NCBI GenBank assembly: GCA_019636275.1
Contig: JAHBXY010000018.1
Location: 17,280 to 81,279 of the forward strand
Direction: 5' to 3'
Origin: Planctomycetota bacterium
GTDB lineage: Bacteria; Planctomycetota; J058
DNA: 64,000 bases
Each line of letters starts with the position of its first letter. Position 1 is the stretch's first letter. A program made the position numbers and the translations under genes. Positions 9,086 through 18,448 of the stretch are shown here, one piece after another. The notes under the pieces are model-generated. The model was not told the DNA's origin. It worked only from the letters and a program-made list of their open reading frames with translations, and did not search any database.

Positions 9086-10014
9086 TGCGATGGGCTCCGG
9101 CCCCGGAGGGCGAAGGACGTCAGGGCGACGAGCGGCAGCCCCAGGAGGAAGCGCAGCCGGCGCTCCCGGAGCTGCCAGATGAAGGTCTGACGGTAGATCT
9201 GCCAGGCGAGGTCGAAGCGTCCCGCCCTGGCGCACGTGGTGGCGAGGGGCCGCGCGTGCAGCCCGAGGAGCCGACGGCGCTCCCCGGCGCGTGCACGTCC
9301 CCCGGGGTAGCGCCGAGCTCGCTCGCGCGCGAGGCACGCGCTGAGCCCGGCCGCGGACCGCGCGGGCGTCTGGATGCTCCCGTCGTGGCGGCGGTAGGCC
9401 ACCGTCGGCGGGGTGACGATCTTCACGAACCCCCGCGCCGTGCCGAGGCGGAGGGCGAGGTCGTGGTCCTCCATGTTCACCAGCGCCGGATCGAATCCGC
9501 TGTGAGCGGCCAGCGCCGACCGTGAGTACACGGTCATGCCGCTGCCCGCGAAGTGACCGCTTCGACTGGAGGCCAGGTAATCCGGGAAGACTTCGAGCAC
9601 AGGCGGAGTGTCCCGTGCCCACGCGAGTTCCTCCTCGCGCTCGAAGGGCAGGAGCGCTCCGGCGATGATGGTTGGCTCTCCAGCGGCGGCGATTGCATGG
9701 GCGATCGTGTCGAGCGTCCAGGGGAACCAAAGGTCATCGCTGTCCAGCGAGCAGACGTAGTCTCCCCGCGCCTCGGCGATGCCGCGATTCCGCGCGGCGG
9801 AGGGTCCAGCGTTTCGCTGCCGGAGGAAGCGCACCCGGTCGCCGAACCCGGCGACGAGTTCGCCGGTCGAGTCCGTTGATCCATCGTCCACGACGATGAC
9901 CTCGAAGTCCCTCCGCGTCTGCGCCAGGACGGAGGCGAGCGTCTTCCGGAGGAGCTCTGCTCGGTTGTACGTGGGGATCACCACGGAGAATCGCGGCCGA
10001 CCGGTGACGGTCAC
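9079..10014 (-). CDS. Glycosyltransferase family 2
   Basis: A 311-residue GT2 protein with a canonical N-terminal GT-A domain: FSVVIPTYNRAELLRKTL, VIVVDDGSTDSTGELV, the NAGPSAARNRGIAEARGDYV motif and SLDSDDLW as the DxD site. VNMEDHDLALRLG is the later acidic motif. The C-terminus (after residue 230) is basic, with a hydrophobic FLLGLPLVALTSFAL segment that may anchor it to the membrane. It overlaps both neighbouring genes by 4-7 bases. Confidence 0.9.
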   Translation of the reverse strand: MTVTGRPRFSVVIPTYNRAELLRKTLASVLAQTRRDFEVIVVDDGSTDSTGELVAGFGDRVRFLRQRNAGPSAARNRGIAEARGDYVCSLDSDDLWFPWTLDTIAHAIAAAGEPTIIAGALLPFEREEELAWARDTPPVLEVFPDYLASSRSGHFAGSGMTVYSRSALAAHSGFDPALVNMEDHDLALRLGTARGFVKIVTPPTVAYRRHDGSIQTPARSAAGLSACLARERARRYPGGRARAGERRRLLGLHARPLATTCARAGRFDLAWQIYRQTFIWQLRERRLRFLLGLPLVALTSFALRGRSPSQC

Positions 10015-10952
10015 GCCTGGACTCCGGCGAGTCGTCGGATGCGGCGCTTGAACCGTATCGCGTCCCGGAACAGGGAGGGGGAGAGGGCGGCGGCCCGGTA
10101 GAACGCGCGGAACCCCGGGGCGAGGTGCGGCCAGGCGAGGAGTCGGGCGCGGCGGAGGTCGTCGGGCCCGCCGTCCACGAAGGCCAGGCTCATGGCCCGC
10201 CGCGCCGCCGTGCGGATGAGCGCGTCCATCGCCGGCTGCGCGTAGCCCTCGTCCCGGTTCCGGCTCAGCGCCTGGAGCCAGTACAGCTCACAGGTCACGA
10301 CGTCCCCGGAGATCCCGCCGGTCCCAATGCGGTAGCCAGCGGCGGGCTCCGCCGAGTAGGCCCACGTCCGCCCGCGCAGCGCCCGTAGCCAGTGGTCGAT
10401 GTCGTGCCGCCGCACCTGCCGCTCGTCGAACCCGGCGACCTGGAGGCTGCGGTCCCGCCGGACGAGCACCGTGGAGTGCCCGAAGTGGAAGCCGCCGGCG
10501 AGGACCTCGATGAAGCCTGAGGCCGGGAGGCCCTTCGCGCTGGCGAGCCGGTGCCGCAGCGTCGGTGGCATCTCCAGCCGGCGGCCTTCGAGGTCGATCC
10601 AGTCGTGGTTCGCCATGAAGGCGACGTCCTCGCCACCCTCCAGGCGCTCCCGCGCGCGCGCGAGGTGGTCGGGGTACCAGACGTCGTCGGCATCGAGGAA
10701 CGCGACCCACTCGCCGCGGGCGGCCCGGATTCCCACGTTCCTGGCGCGCGCCGCGTTCCCGCCAGGCGCCCGGAGGACCGTGACCGGGAGCCCGGAGGCG
10801 CGCACCCGGTCGAGCGACCCGTCCTTGGAGGCGTCGTCCACGACGATGACCTCGGCCGGGGCGCAGCGCTGGGCCGCGACCGAGCGCAGCGCCGCCTCGA
10901 TCCAGCGCTCCGCGTCGTGGCAGGGGATCACGACCGACACCGTGAAGCTCAC
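10011..10952 (-). CDS. Glycosyltransferase family 2
   Basis: A 313-residue GT2 enzyme beginning at GTG 10952 (VSFTVSVVIPCHDAERWI). Motifs in order are VIVVDDASKDGSLD, GNAARARNVGIRAARGEWV and FLDADDVWYPDHL (DxD), with HDIDHWLRAL further on. The first start that keeps only GT2 sequence lies 16 bases after the stop of the WecA-like gene. Upstream in-frame codons to 11219 belong to the shadow of that gene. It is paralogous to the neighbouring 9079-10014 enzyme but clearly diverged, so the operon probably adds several different sugars. Confidence 0.9.
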   Translation of the reverse strand: MSFTVSVVIPCHDAERWIEAALRSVAAQRCAPAEVIVVDDASKDGSLDRVRASGLPVTVLRAPGGNAARARNVGIRAARGEWVAFLDADDVWYPDHLARARERLEGGEDVAFMANHDWIDLEGRRLEMPPTLRHRLASAKGLPASGFIEVLAGGFHFGHSTVLVRRDRSLQVAGFDERQVRRHDIDHWLRALRGRTWAYSAEPAAGYRIGTGGISGDVVTCELYWLQALSRNRDEGYAQPAMDALIRTAARRAMSLAFVDGGPDDLRRARLLAWPHLAPGFRAFYRAAALSPSLFRDAIRFKRRIRRLAGVQA

Positions 10953-10968
10953 GCCGCGGCGCCGCCCT

Positions 10969-12552
10969 TCACGCGGACACCTCGGCCCAGGCGAGGACGC
11001 AGCGCCCGAGCGCCAGGCGGAGCGGCTCGGCCAGGTAGCGCCGCATGGCCTCGTCACCCGACCCGGCGCTGAGCCCGGCCAGGAACCGGTGGAAGCCGAA
11101 GACGCCCCGGAGGTCCGGTCCGAGCTCGAAGGGGATCGTGTAACAGACCCCAGGGCGCGTGGTCTCGTCGTGATCGTCGGGGAGCGGACAGGAGAACAGC
11201 CACAGCGCCGGCCGATCACGCCGGGCGACGAGCTCCGCCAGCTGGTTCCGGGCCTCCGTGACGTGCCCGTGCTCGCCGAGCGCCGCGGCCAGGGCCGGTG
11301 AGAACTCGACCGTGATGTAGGTGAGGCCCGAGATCGGGAGCGCTTCGCGGAGGGCCGCGTGCAGCTCCGGAACCGTGCGGGCGGCGGCGATCACGTCGCC
11401 CGCGCGCGCCATGGCGACGAGATGCGGGAGCTCGCGGCCGCGCGGCCTCGTGAGCGCGTGACGCAGCCGGTCGGTGAGCACCCGGAGCTCGACGTACCCG
11501 AGCCAGCGGAGGCCGAACGCGGCGAGCGCGGCCGAGGCCAGCGCGGCCGTCAAGGCCGCCTCGTGGCGCCACAGCCGAGACATCACGGCGGTCGCGGCGA
11601 AGAGCGCCGAGGTGCCGCTGAGCCACAGGACGGCCTGGCGGACGCTGAGCCCCCTGTTGAGCAGGACGTGATGCATGTGGCTGCGGTCACCGACGAAGTA
11701 AGGCTGCCCGTTGACGTAGCGGCGAGCGAGCGTGAGGAGCGTCTCCGCGATCGGCAGCGCGGACAGGAGCAGCGGCACGTGGAGGGCGAGGGTGCCGGAG
11801 GGGTTGCGGGCCACCTTCAGGGAGAGCGCCGCGATCGTGAAGCCGATCATCAAGCTCCCGGCGTCTCCCAGGAAGACTCGGGCGGGATGCCAGTTCCAGC
11901 GGAGGAACCCGATGAGGCCGCCGGCGAGGGCCACGGCGAGGGTGGCGCTCCCCGGCCGATCGCCAAGGACCGCGACCGCCGCGCAGCCCAGGAGGGCCGA
12001 TGTGGCGACGGTGGCGAGGAGCCCGTCGAGGCCGTCGACCAGGTTGTAGGCGTTCGTGATGCCGACGAACCAGAGGAGGGTCAGCGGGAAGGCGAACAAG
12101 CCGAGCTCGATGGGAGCGCCGAAGGGGTTCGCGATGACGTCGATCACGTAGCCGCGCTGGATGAGGAAGGCCGCTGCGACCGCCTCGAGGCACACGCGCG
12201 CGCCAGGGCTCAGGCCGCGCAGGTCATCGACGAGCCCCACGATGAAGACGAGCAGGCAGGGGATCAGGAAGGCGACGACCTGGTCGCGGCCGATCGTCCG
12301 CACGAGGTCATCGGGGCCGAAGACGTTCAGGAACGCCCCGCCGAAGGCCAGGGCGCCGGCCAGCAGCCCTGCGAGCAGCGCCACCCCGCCGAGCCGCGCG
12401 GTCGGGCGCTCATGGACGTGGCGGCCGCCGGGGGCGTCGATGGCGCCGAGGCGATCGGCGAGCCGCGCGGCGAGCGGCGTCGTGACGTAGGAGACGAGGG
12501 TCGCGCCGGCGAAGGCCCCGCCCAGGAGGGTGACCAGCGGCAGTTCCTGCAT
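10969..12552 (-). CDS. wecA: WecA/TagO-like polyprenyl-phosphate sugar-1-phosphate transferase with C-terminal extension
   Basis: A 527-residue protein. Residues 1 to about 335 form the polytopic MraY/WecA (PNPT) domain: APGGRHVHERPTARLGG, FIVGLVDDLRGLSPG (Asp-rich loop), NAYNLVDGLDG, WNWHPARVFLGDAGS and the RSHMHH motif near residue 292. These enzymes transfer a sugar-1-phosphate from a UDP-sugar to polyprenyl phosphate and start glycan assembly. The remaining 190 or so residues are soluble, alpha/beta in character and not part of ordinary WecA. They may be a GAF-like regulatory domain, but no ligand motif is recognisable. The start ATG 12552 faces the divergent fusion gene at 12673. Confidence 0.88.
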   Translation of the reverse strand: MQELPLVTLLGGAFAGATLVSYVTTPLAARLADRLGAIDAPGGRHVHERPTARLGGVALLAGLLAGALAFGGAFLNVFGPDDLVRTIGRDQVVAFLIPCLLVFIVGLVDDLRGLSPGARVCLEAVAAAFLIQRGYVIDVIANPFGAPIELGLFAFPLTLLWFVGITNAYNLVDGLDGLLATVATSALLGCAAVAVLGDRPGSATLAVALAGGLIGFLRWNWHPARVFLGDAGSLMIGFTIAALSLKVARNPSGTLALHVPLLLSALPIAETLLTLARRYVNGQPYFVGDRSHMHHVLLNRGLSVRQAVLWLSGTSALFAATAVMSRLWRHEAALTAALASAALAAFGLRWLGYVELRVLTDRLRHALTRPRGRELPHLVAMARAGDVIAAARTVPELHAALREALPISGLTYITVEFSPALAAALGEHGHVTEARNQLAELVARRDRPALWLFSCPLPDDHDETTRPGVCYTIPFELGPDLRGVFGFHRFLAGLSAGSGDEAMRRYLAEPLRLALGRCVLAWAEVSA

Positions 12553-12672
12553 GACCCCCTTCGAACTGACCTTCGTCCTGGAGAGTAGCGCCGTGGCCCG
12601 GCTGAGGCCAGCGCGAGGACCGCAGGAAGGCCTCCGGTCGGGTGGGCATGCGCACCGGTAGACTCGCTGCCC

Positions 12673-14544
12673 ATGCCCCGCCTCGCCTACCTCGTCACCC
12701 ACCCCGTCACGGCGCGGACGCTCCTGCGCGGGCAGCTCGCCTGGCTCCGCGGGCGCGGCCACGACGTCGCCGTGGTCTCGGGGCCGGGCGCGGCGCTCGA
12801 CGACCTCGCCGCCCGGGAGCGCGTGGCGACCGTCGGCGTGCCGATGGAGCGGGAGATCCGGCCGCTGGCCGACCTGGTCTCGCTGGCGCGGCTGGTCGGC
12901 GCGCTCCGCGCCCTCCGGCCGGACGTGGTGAACGCGAGCACGCCCAAGGCGGGGCTCCTCGGGATGATCGCCGCGGCGGTGACGCGCGTCCCCGCGAGGG
13001 TCTACCTGCTCCGGGGGCTACGCCTCGAGACGGCGCGCGGGGCGCGCGGGCGACTGCTCAAGGCGGCCGAGCGGGTGGCGTGCGGGCTGGCGCACGAGGT
13101 GGTGTGCGTCAGCGAGAGCCTGCGACGCCGGGCGCTCGAGGAGGGCCTGGTCGCGGCCGACCGGGCGCGCGTCCTGGGGGCTGGCTCTTCGAACGGGGTC
13201 GATGCCGAGCGGTTCCGGCCGCGAGGCCGGGACGACGCGGAGGTCGAGGCGCTGCGGGCGCGGCTGGGGCTCGGCGCGGGAGCGCCGGTGGTCGGCTTCG
13301 TCGGGCGCCTGACGCGCGACAAGGGCATCGAGGACCTGTGGCGCGCGTTCGAGCAGGTGGTGCTACCGCGCGTCCCGGCCGCGCGCCTGCTCCTGGTGGG
13401 CGAGCCGGAGCCGGGGGACCCGGTGCCGGCGGCCGTGCTCGAGGCGCTGCGGCGCCACCCGCGGGTCGTCGGGACCGGCGCGTTCGTGCGGGACACCGCG
13501 CCCTACTACGCGCTCATGGACGTGCTGGCCTTCCCGTCCTACCGCGAGGGCTTCCCGAACGCGCCGCTGGAGGCGGCCGCGAGCGAGCGGCCGGTGGTCG
13601 GCTACGCCGCGACGGGCACCGTGGACGCCGTCGTCGCGGGTCGGACGGGGACGGTCGTGCCGCTGGGCGACTGGCGCGCCCTCGGCGAGGCGCTGGTCGG
13701 TTACCTCGACGTCCCCGACCTCGCGCGAGAGCACGGGCGCGCGGGGCGGGAGCGGGCGCGGCGCGAGTTCGAGCCGGCGGCCTTGTGGGCCCGCCTCGAG
13801 CAGGAGCACCTGCGCCTCCTGGCGGAGGTGCCCGACGCGAGGGCGCGCGCGCGACGCCTCGCCCGGCGCCTCGGACGGTCGCGGACGCTGAAGCGCGCCC
13901 TGGACCTCGCGATCGCCGGGCCCGCGCTCGCGGCGGCCGCCCCGGCCCTCGCCGCCGTGGCGTTGGCCGTGCGCCTCGGGATCGGGCGGCCGGTCCTGTT
14001 CGCCCAGCAGCGGCCCGGACTCCACGGCCGGCCGTTCACCCTCTACAAGCTCCGCAGCATGACCGACGCGAGGGACGCCGCTGGCCGACCTTTGCCCGAC
14101 GCAGCGCGCCTGACGCGGCTCGGGCGGCTCCTTCGCGCGACCAGCCTCGACGAGCTGCCCGAGCTCTGGAACGTCGTGCGCGGCGACATGAGCCTCGTGG
14201 GGCCCCGGCCGCTCCTCATGGAGTACCTCGCCCGCTACTCGCCCGAGCAGGCCCGCCGCCACGAGGTCAAGCCCGGCCTCACCGGCTGGGCCGTCGTGCG
14301 CGGGCGGAACGCTTTGACGTGGGAGGAGAAGTTCGCCGACGACGTGTGGTACGTCGACCACTGGAGCCTGGGGCTCGACCTCCAGATCCTCGCGCGCACG
14401 GCCCTCTCGGTCCTGCGCCGCGAGGGGATCAACGCCCCGGGGGCGGCGACGATGCCCGTGTTCATGGGCAGCGGCGCCGCGCCCGCGCCGGCGGCGTCCG
14501 TGCGCGGCGCCGTCGGGTTTCCGGCCGTCACGGACGCCGGGTAA
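12673..14544 (+). CDS. Fusion protein: GT4 glycosyltransferase plus monotopic phosphoglycosyl transferase (PglC/WbaP-type)
   Basis: A 623-residue two-domain enzyme. Residues 1 to about 370 are a GT4 domain: [32 protein letters not shown], and [19 protein letters not shown] as the E-x7-E site. From about residue 400 it has a bacterial sugar transferase domain: [15 protein letters not shown] (re-entrant helix), [25 protein letters not shown], the catalytic Asp-Glu in [11 protein letters not shown], then SLVGPRP and [14 protein letters not shown]. The PGT half would place a sugar phosphate on polyprenyl phosphate; the GT4 half would add the next sugar. An Ala/Pro-rich tail follows. It is 11 bases ahead of the aminotransferase gene. 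Confidence 0.9.
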   Translation: MPRLAYLVTHPVTARTLLRGQLAWLRGRGHDVAVVSGPGAALDDLAARERVATVGVPMEREIRPLADLVSLARLVGALRALRPDVVNASTPKAGLLGMIAAAVTRVPARVYLLRGLRLETARGARGRLLKAAERVACGLAHEVVCVSESLRRRALEEGLVAADRARVLGAGSSNGVDAERFRPRGRDDAEVEALRARLGLGAGAPVVGFVGRLTRDKGIEDLWRAFEQVVLPRVPAARLLLVGEPEPGDPVPAAVLEALRRHPRVVGTGAFVRDTAPYYALMDVLAFPSYREGFPNAPLEAAASERPVVGYAATGTVDAVVAGRTGTVVPLGDWRALGEALVGYLDVPDLAREHGRAGRERARREFEPAALWARLEQEHLRLLAEVPDARARARRLARRLGRSRTLKRALDLAIAGPALAAAAPALAAVALAVRLGIGRPVLFAQQRPGLHGRPFTLYKLRSMTDARDAAGRPLPDAARLTRLGRLLRATSLDELPELWNVVRGDMSLVGPRPLLMEYLARYSPEQARRHEVKPGLTGWAVVRGRNALTWEEKFADDVWYVDHWSLGLDLQILARTALSVLRREGINAPGAATMPVFMGSGAAPAPAASVRGAVGFPAVTDAG

Positions 14545-14555
14545 CCTGGCCGGCG

Positions 14556-15683
14556 ATGCCGCGCGTTTACCTGTCACCGCCGCACATGGGCCCCGACGAG
14601 CGGGCGCTCCTGCTCGACGCCTTCGACTCGAACTGGATCGCCCCGCTCGGGCCCCACGTCGAGGCGTTCGAGCGCGAGCTCGCGGCCAGGGTGGGCGCTG
14701 GCCACGCCGCGGCCCTCTCCTCCGGCACGGCGGCGCTCCACCTCGCCCTGCAGATCCTGGGGGTCGGCCCCGGCGACGAGGTGGTCACGTCCACGCTCAC
14801 GTTCGCGGCCACGGCGAACCCGATCGTCTACCAGGGCGCGCGGCCGGTGTTCGTCGACGTCCACCCCGAGACCTGGACGCTCGACCCGGCCCTCGTGGCC
14901 GAGGCGGTCGAGGACGGCGTCCGACGCGGGCGACCGCCGAAGGCGGTGATCACGGTCGACCTCTACGGCCAGTGCGCCGACCACGACCCGATCCGCGAGG
15001 TGTGCGACCGGCACGGCGTGCCGGTCGTCGAGGACGCCGCCGAGGCGCTCGGCGCGACCTACAAGGGGCGCGCGGCCGGCACCCTCGGCGCCATGGGCGT
15101 GTTCTCGTTCAACGGCAACAAGATCATCACGACGAGCGGCGGCGGCATGCTCGTGACCGACCGCGAGGACTGGGCCCGGCAGGCGCGTCACCTCGCGACG
15201 CAGGCCCGGCAGCCGGCGCCGCACTACGAGCACACCGAGGTGGGCAACAACTACCGCCTGAGCAACCTGCTCGCGGCCGTCGGGCGCGGGCAGCTGCGAG
15301 TGCTCGACGAGCGCGTCGCCGCGCGGCGCGCGCACAACGCCTTCTACCGGGAGGCGCTCGCGGACCTGCCCGGCGTGTCGTTCATGCCCGAGGCGCCGTA
15401 CGGCCGCTCGACCTGCTGGCTGACGTGCCTCCTGGTCGATCCACGCGCGGCCGGCGTCGACCGCGAGGCGCTGCGCCTGGCGCTCGAGGCCGAGGACATC
15501 GAGGCGCGGCCGGTCTGGAAGCCCATGCACCTCCAGCCCGTGTTCCGTGAGTGCCGGGCGCTCGGAGGCGAGGTCGCCGCCGGGCTGTTCGAGCGCGGGC
15601 TGTGCCTGCCCAGCGGGTCGAGCCTCTCCGTGGCGGACCGGGCGCGCGTCGTCGACGTGCTGCGGCGCGCGGTGCGGCGCTGA
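14556..15683 (+). CDS. DegT/DnrJ/EryC1/StrS-family PLP-dependent sugar aminotransferase
   Basis: A 375-residue nucleotide-sugar aminotransferase, close to PglE/PseC-type enzymes. It shows RVYLSPPHMGPDE at the N-terminus, SSGTAALHLAL (phosphate-binding loop), VVEDAAEALGATYKG with the PLP-stacking region, and SFNGNKIITTSGGG with Lys189 as the expected Schiff-base lysine. NNYRLSNLLAAVGRGQL comes next, then RPVWKPMHLQPVF near the C-terminus. The expected reaction is transamination of a 4-keto-nucleotide sugar. The substrate could come from the 4,6-dehydratase at 18449-20374. The true start is ATG 14556; the large upstream extension in this frame is not coding. Confidence 0.92.
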   Translation: MPRVYLSPPHMGPDERALLLDAFDSNWIAPLGPHVEAFERELAARVGAGHAAALSSGTAALHLALQILGVGPGDEVVTSTLTFAATANPIVYQGARPVFVDVHPETWTLDPALVAEAVEDGVRRGRPPKAVITVDLYGQCADHDPIREVCDRHGVPVVEDAAEALGATYKGRAAGTLGAMGVFSFNGNKIITTSGGGMLVTDREDWARQARHLATQARQPAPHYEHTEVGNNYRLSNLLAAVGRGQLRVLDERVAARRAHNAFYREALADLPGVSFMPEAPYGRSTCWLTCLLVDPRAAGVDREALRLALEAEDIEARPVWKPMHLQPVFRECRALGGEVAAGLFERGLCLPSGSSLSVADRARVVDVLRRAVRR

Positions 15684-15693
15684 GGCGGTCGGG

Positions 15694-17484
15694 ATGACCC
15701 CCGCCGGCTCCGGTCCGCGCGCGGCGCTCCGCCTCGGCGCCGGGCTGCTCCGGCAGGTCCCCCCGGGCGAGCGACGGCACGCCGCGCAGGCGCTCGCGCT
15801 CCTCGTCCTCCTCGGCGCGACCGAGGGCGTGGGCCTGCTGCTCATCCTCCCGGTCCTCGCCGTCGTGGGCGTAGACCTCGGCGACGGCGCCCTGGGGCGC
15901 GGGGCCGGCTGGATCGCCGACGCGGCGGCCGCCCTCGGGGTGCGCCCGTCGCTCGGCCCCCTGCTCGTCGCCTACGTGGCCGTGATCGCGGCGCACGCGG
16001 CCGCGCAGCGGCAGCTCCTGCTCGCCACCGGACGCACGCGGGAGGCCGTGATCCGCGGGCTCCGGCGCCGGCTCTACGAGGCCGTCTCGCGCATGGCGTG
16101 GGCCGCCTTCACCCGCCTCCGCAGCGCCGAGGTCAGCCACGCGCTGATGGTCGAGGCGGACCGGGCCGGGGCGGCTGCGTCGTCGCTCCTGCACCTGGCC
16201 ACCCAGGCCTTCTTGACGCTCGTGCACCTCGCGCTCGCGGCGCTCCTCTCCCCGGCGCTCGTGCTCGTGGCGCTCGTGGCGGCGTGCGGGCTGCTCGCCG
16301 TGGTCCGCTCGCGGCGCGAGGCGGCCTACCGGCGCGGGGTCGCGGCCGCCGAGGCGGAGCGCGCCCTGAGCGCGGCCGTCGGCGACCTGCTGGCCGGGGC
16401 CAAGACCCTCCGGGCGCACGGCCTCGACGACCGGGCCGGCGCCTGGCTCGAGGCGCGGTTCGACGGCGCCGCGGCCGAGCGGGTCGGCGTCGACCGCACC
16501 CACGCCGCGGCGCAGTTCGGCCTGGAGGTCGGCGCGGCCAGCGCCGTCGCCGTCCTCGTCGCCGCGGCGGTCGCCCTCGGGGTCTCGGCCGCGACGCTCC
16601 TCGTGCTCCTGTTCCTCTTCGCCCGCGTCGCCCGGCGCGCCTCCGGCCTGCACTACGAGTGGCAGGCGTTCCTCGGCGAGGCCGGCGCGGTCGAGGGGCT
16701 CGAGGCCCTCGCGGGGCGCTGCGAGGCCGCGCGCGACCCCAAGCTCGAGCAAGGCGGGGGCGAGGCCGGGGAGATCGTGTCGCTGCGCGACGAGCTGCGG
16801 CTCGAGGAGGTGTCCTACACCTACCCGGGCCGCGACCGGCCGGCCGTCGAGCGGGTCGACCTGGAGCTCCCGGCCGGTCAGGTGACCGTCCTCGTCGGCC
16901 CCTCCGGCGCGGGCAAGACCACGCTCGCCGACCTCGTGCTCGGCCTCCTCGCGCCGGACGACGGGCGCGTCACGGTCGACGGGCGCGCGCTCCGCCCGGA
17001 GGACATGCCCGCCTGGCGCCAGCGGGTCGCGTACGTCCCTCAGGAGCCGTTCCTCCTCCCCGGGAGCGTGCGGGAGAACCTGGCCTGGGTGCGCCCGGAC
17101 GCCGCCGAGGAGGAGATGCGGCACGCCCTGCGCCTCGCCGGCGCCGAGGAGGTCGTCGAGCGGCTCCCGGGCGGGCTCGACGGCGTCGTCGGCGAGCGCG
17201 GGGCGCTCCTCTCGGGCGGCGAGCGCCAGCGCCTGGCGCTCGCCTGCGCGCTCCTGCGCGCGCCCGACCTCCTCGTCCTCGACGAGCCGACCAGCGCCCT
17301 CGACGCCGCGTCCGAGGCGCGGGTCTGGGCGGCGGTCGCCGGGCTCGCGGGCGCCGTGACGGTGCTCGTGATCTCGCACCGGCCGGCGGCGCTCGAGGGC
17401 GTCGCGAATCGATTGGTCGCGCTGGAGGCAAGCGGGGCTGAGCCGCTCCCTGAACGTCGACGAGGAGACGCGAGCCATGGATGA
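15694..17484 (+). CDS. ABC exporter, fused membrane and ATPase domains (MsbA/PglK/McjD-like)
   Basis: A 596-residue half-transporter. Residues 1-330 contain about six transmembrane helices of the type I exporter fold. The nucleotide-binding domain follows: Walker A GPSGAGKTT near 402, Q-loop YVPQEPFLLPGSV, signature LSGGERQ near 506, Walker B LLVLDEPTSALD near 528, and H-loop ISHRP. It sits between the aminotransferase and a GT2 gene, overlapping the latter by 8 bases. A PglK-like flippase of lipid-linked oligosaccharide is therefore likely. Lasso-peptide clusters normally carry an exporter of this architecture and the lasso genes at 20.5-26.5 kb have none, so peptide export is a second possibility. 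Confidence 0.88.
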   Translation: MTPAGSGPRAALRLGAGLLRQVPPGERRHAAQALALLVLLGATEGVGLLLILPVLAVVGVDLGDGALGRGAGWIADAAAALGVRPSLGPLLVAYVAVIAAHAAAQRQLLLATGRTREAVIRGLRRRLYEAVSRMAWAAFTRLRSAEVSHALMVEADRAGAAASSLLHLATQAFLTLVHLALAALLSPALVLVALVAACGLLAVVRSRREAAYRRGVAAAEAERALSAAVGDLLAGAKTLRAHGLDDRAGAWLEARFDGAAAERVGVDRTHAAAQFGLEVGAASAVAVLVAAAVALGVSAATLLVLLFLFARVARRASGLHYEWQAFLGEAGAVEGLEALAGRCEAARDPKLEQGGGEAGEIVSLRDELRLEEVSYTYPGRDRPAVERVDLELPAGQVTVLVGPSGAGKTTLADLVLGLLAPDDGRVTVDGRALRPEDMPAWRQRVAYVPQEPFLLPGSVRENLAWVRPDAAEEEMRHALRLAGAEEVVERLPGGLDGVVGERGALLSGGERQRLALACALLRAPDLLVLDEPTSALDAASEARVWAAVAGLAGAVTVLVISHRPAALEGVANRLVALEASGAEPLPERRRGDASHG

Positions 17485-18397
17485 CGTCGTCGATGTGATC
17501 GTTCCGACTCGCAACCGTGTCGAGCTCACCGTCAGGGCTGTCACGAGCGTCCTGGCCCAGACGCACCGGCGAGCGAGGATCCTCGTCGTCGACGACGCGA
17601 GCGATGACGGCGCTGCTGACGAGCTCGCGCGTCGGTGGCGAGGCGAGGAGAGGGTCTCGCTCGTCCGGCGCTCTGAGCGCGGAGGCGAGGCGCTCGCCCG
17701 GCAATCCGGGCTCGAAGCCGCGCGCGCGCCCTACGTCGCGCTCCTCGACAGCGATGACGTCTGGCTCGAGAGCAAGCTGGAGCGCCAGCTCGAGGCGCTG
17801 CGCGCCTCCGGGGCAGACCTGGCTCTCTGCTGGTACGAGTGGGTCTCTCCGGACGGGGCGCGCGTCCAACCCCTTCGGCGACATCAGGCGCCCGGCGGCC
17901 GCATGGGCGCGCTCGACTTCAACAACTGCAGCGCCCCCCTGGTCCGGCGCTCGGCGCTGCTCGCGGCGGGTGGGTTCGGCGGGGACCGCGCCGCAGGTCT
18001 GTCGACCTGTGCGTCGGTCGAGCTGTTCATTCGCTTGCTGCAGCGCTGCCAGGTCGCCGTAGTCCCCGAAGTGCTTGTCAAATGCCTCGTCCATCCGGGC
18101 CCCCGCGCCAGCGACGCCGTGCGCACGCTCAGAGCGGCCGAGGAGCTCGCGCGCGTGCTCGAGGCTCACGCGCCGGGCCTTCGGCTCGAACCCGATGCAC
18201 TCCGCGAGCTGGAGCTCCGGGTCGCGACCCGGTACGCTCAGGCAGGCGAGCTCGCCGCGGCCGCGCGTCACCTCTCCCGAGCGTGGCGGCTCTCGGCCCC
18301 CCGCGGGCTCTCGGCGTCTACCCGTGCCTCGCTCTACATCGCGCGGCGCGCGGTCCGCTGGGCGGCGAAGCAGCTGAGCCTCTACCTCCCGCATTGA
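17477..18397 (+). CDS. Glycosyltransferase family 2
   Basis: A 306-residue GT2 enzyme. DVIVPTRNRVELTVRAVTSVL is followed by ILVVDDASDDGAADEL, then EALARQSGLEAARAPYVALLDSDDVWLESKLERQL (DxD site), and STCASVELFIRLLQ further on. The C-terminal 90 residues are helical. It overlaps the ABC exporter gene by 8 bases (start ATG 17477). It ends 51 bases before the convergent end of the dehydratase gene, so it closes the plus-strand operon that began at 12673. Confidence 0.9.
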   Translation: MDDVVDVIVPTRNRVELTVRAVTSVLAQTHRRARILVVDDASDDGAADELARRWRGEERVSLVRRSERGGEALARQSGLEAARAPYVALLDSDDVWLESKLERQLEALRASGADLALCWYEWVSPDGARVQPLRRHQAPGGRMGALDFNNCSAPLVRRSALLAAGGFGGDRAAGLSTCASVELFIRLLQRCQVAVVPEVLVKCLVHPGPRASDAVRTLRAAEELARVLEAHAPGLRLEPDALRELELRVATRYAQAGELAAAARHLSRAWRLSAPRGLSASTRASLYIARRAVRWAAKQLSLYLPH

Positions 18398-18448
18398 CCC
18401 GACGAGCACGGGTCTGCACGCGCCCGACCCGACTGTTGCCCGCGCTGG

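Noticed and set aside
12642..14555. Upstream extension of the aminotransferase frame through the fusion gene
   Set aside because: Arg/Gly/Ala-rich frame overlapping a well-supported GT4-PGT gene; ATG 14556 begins the conserved protein.
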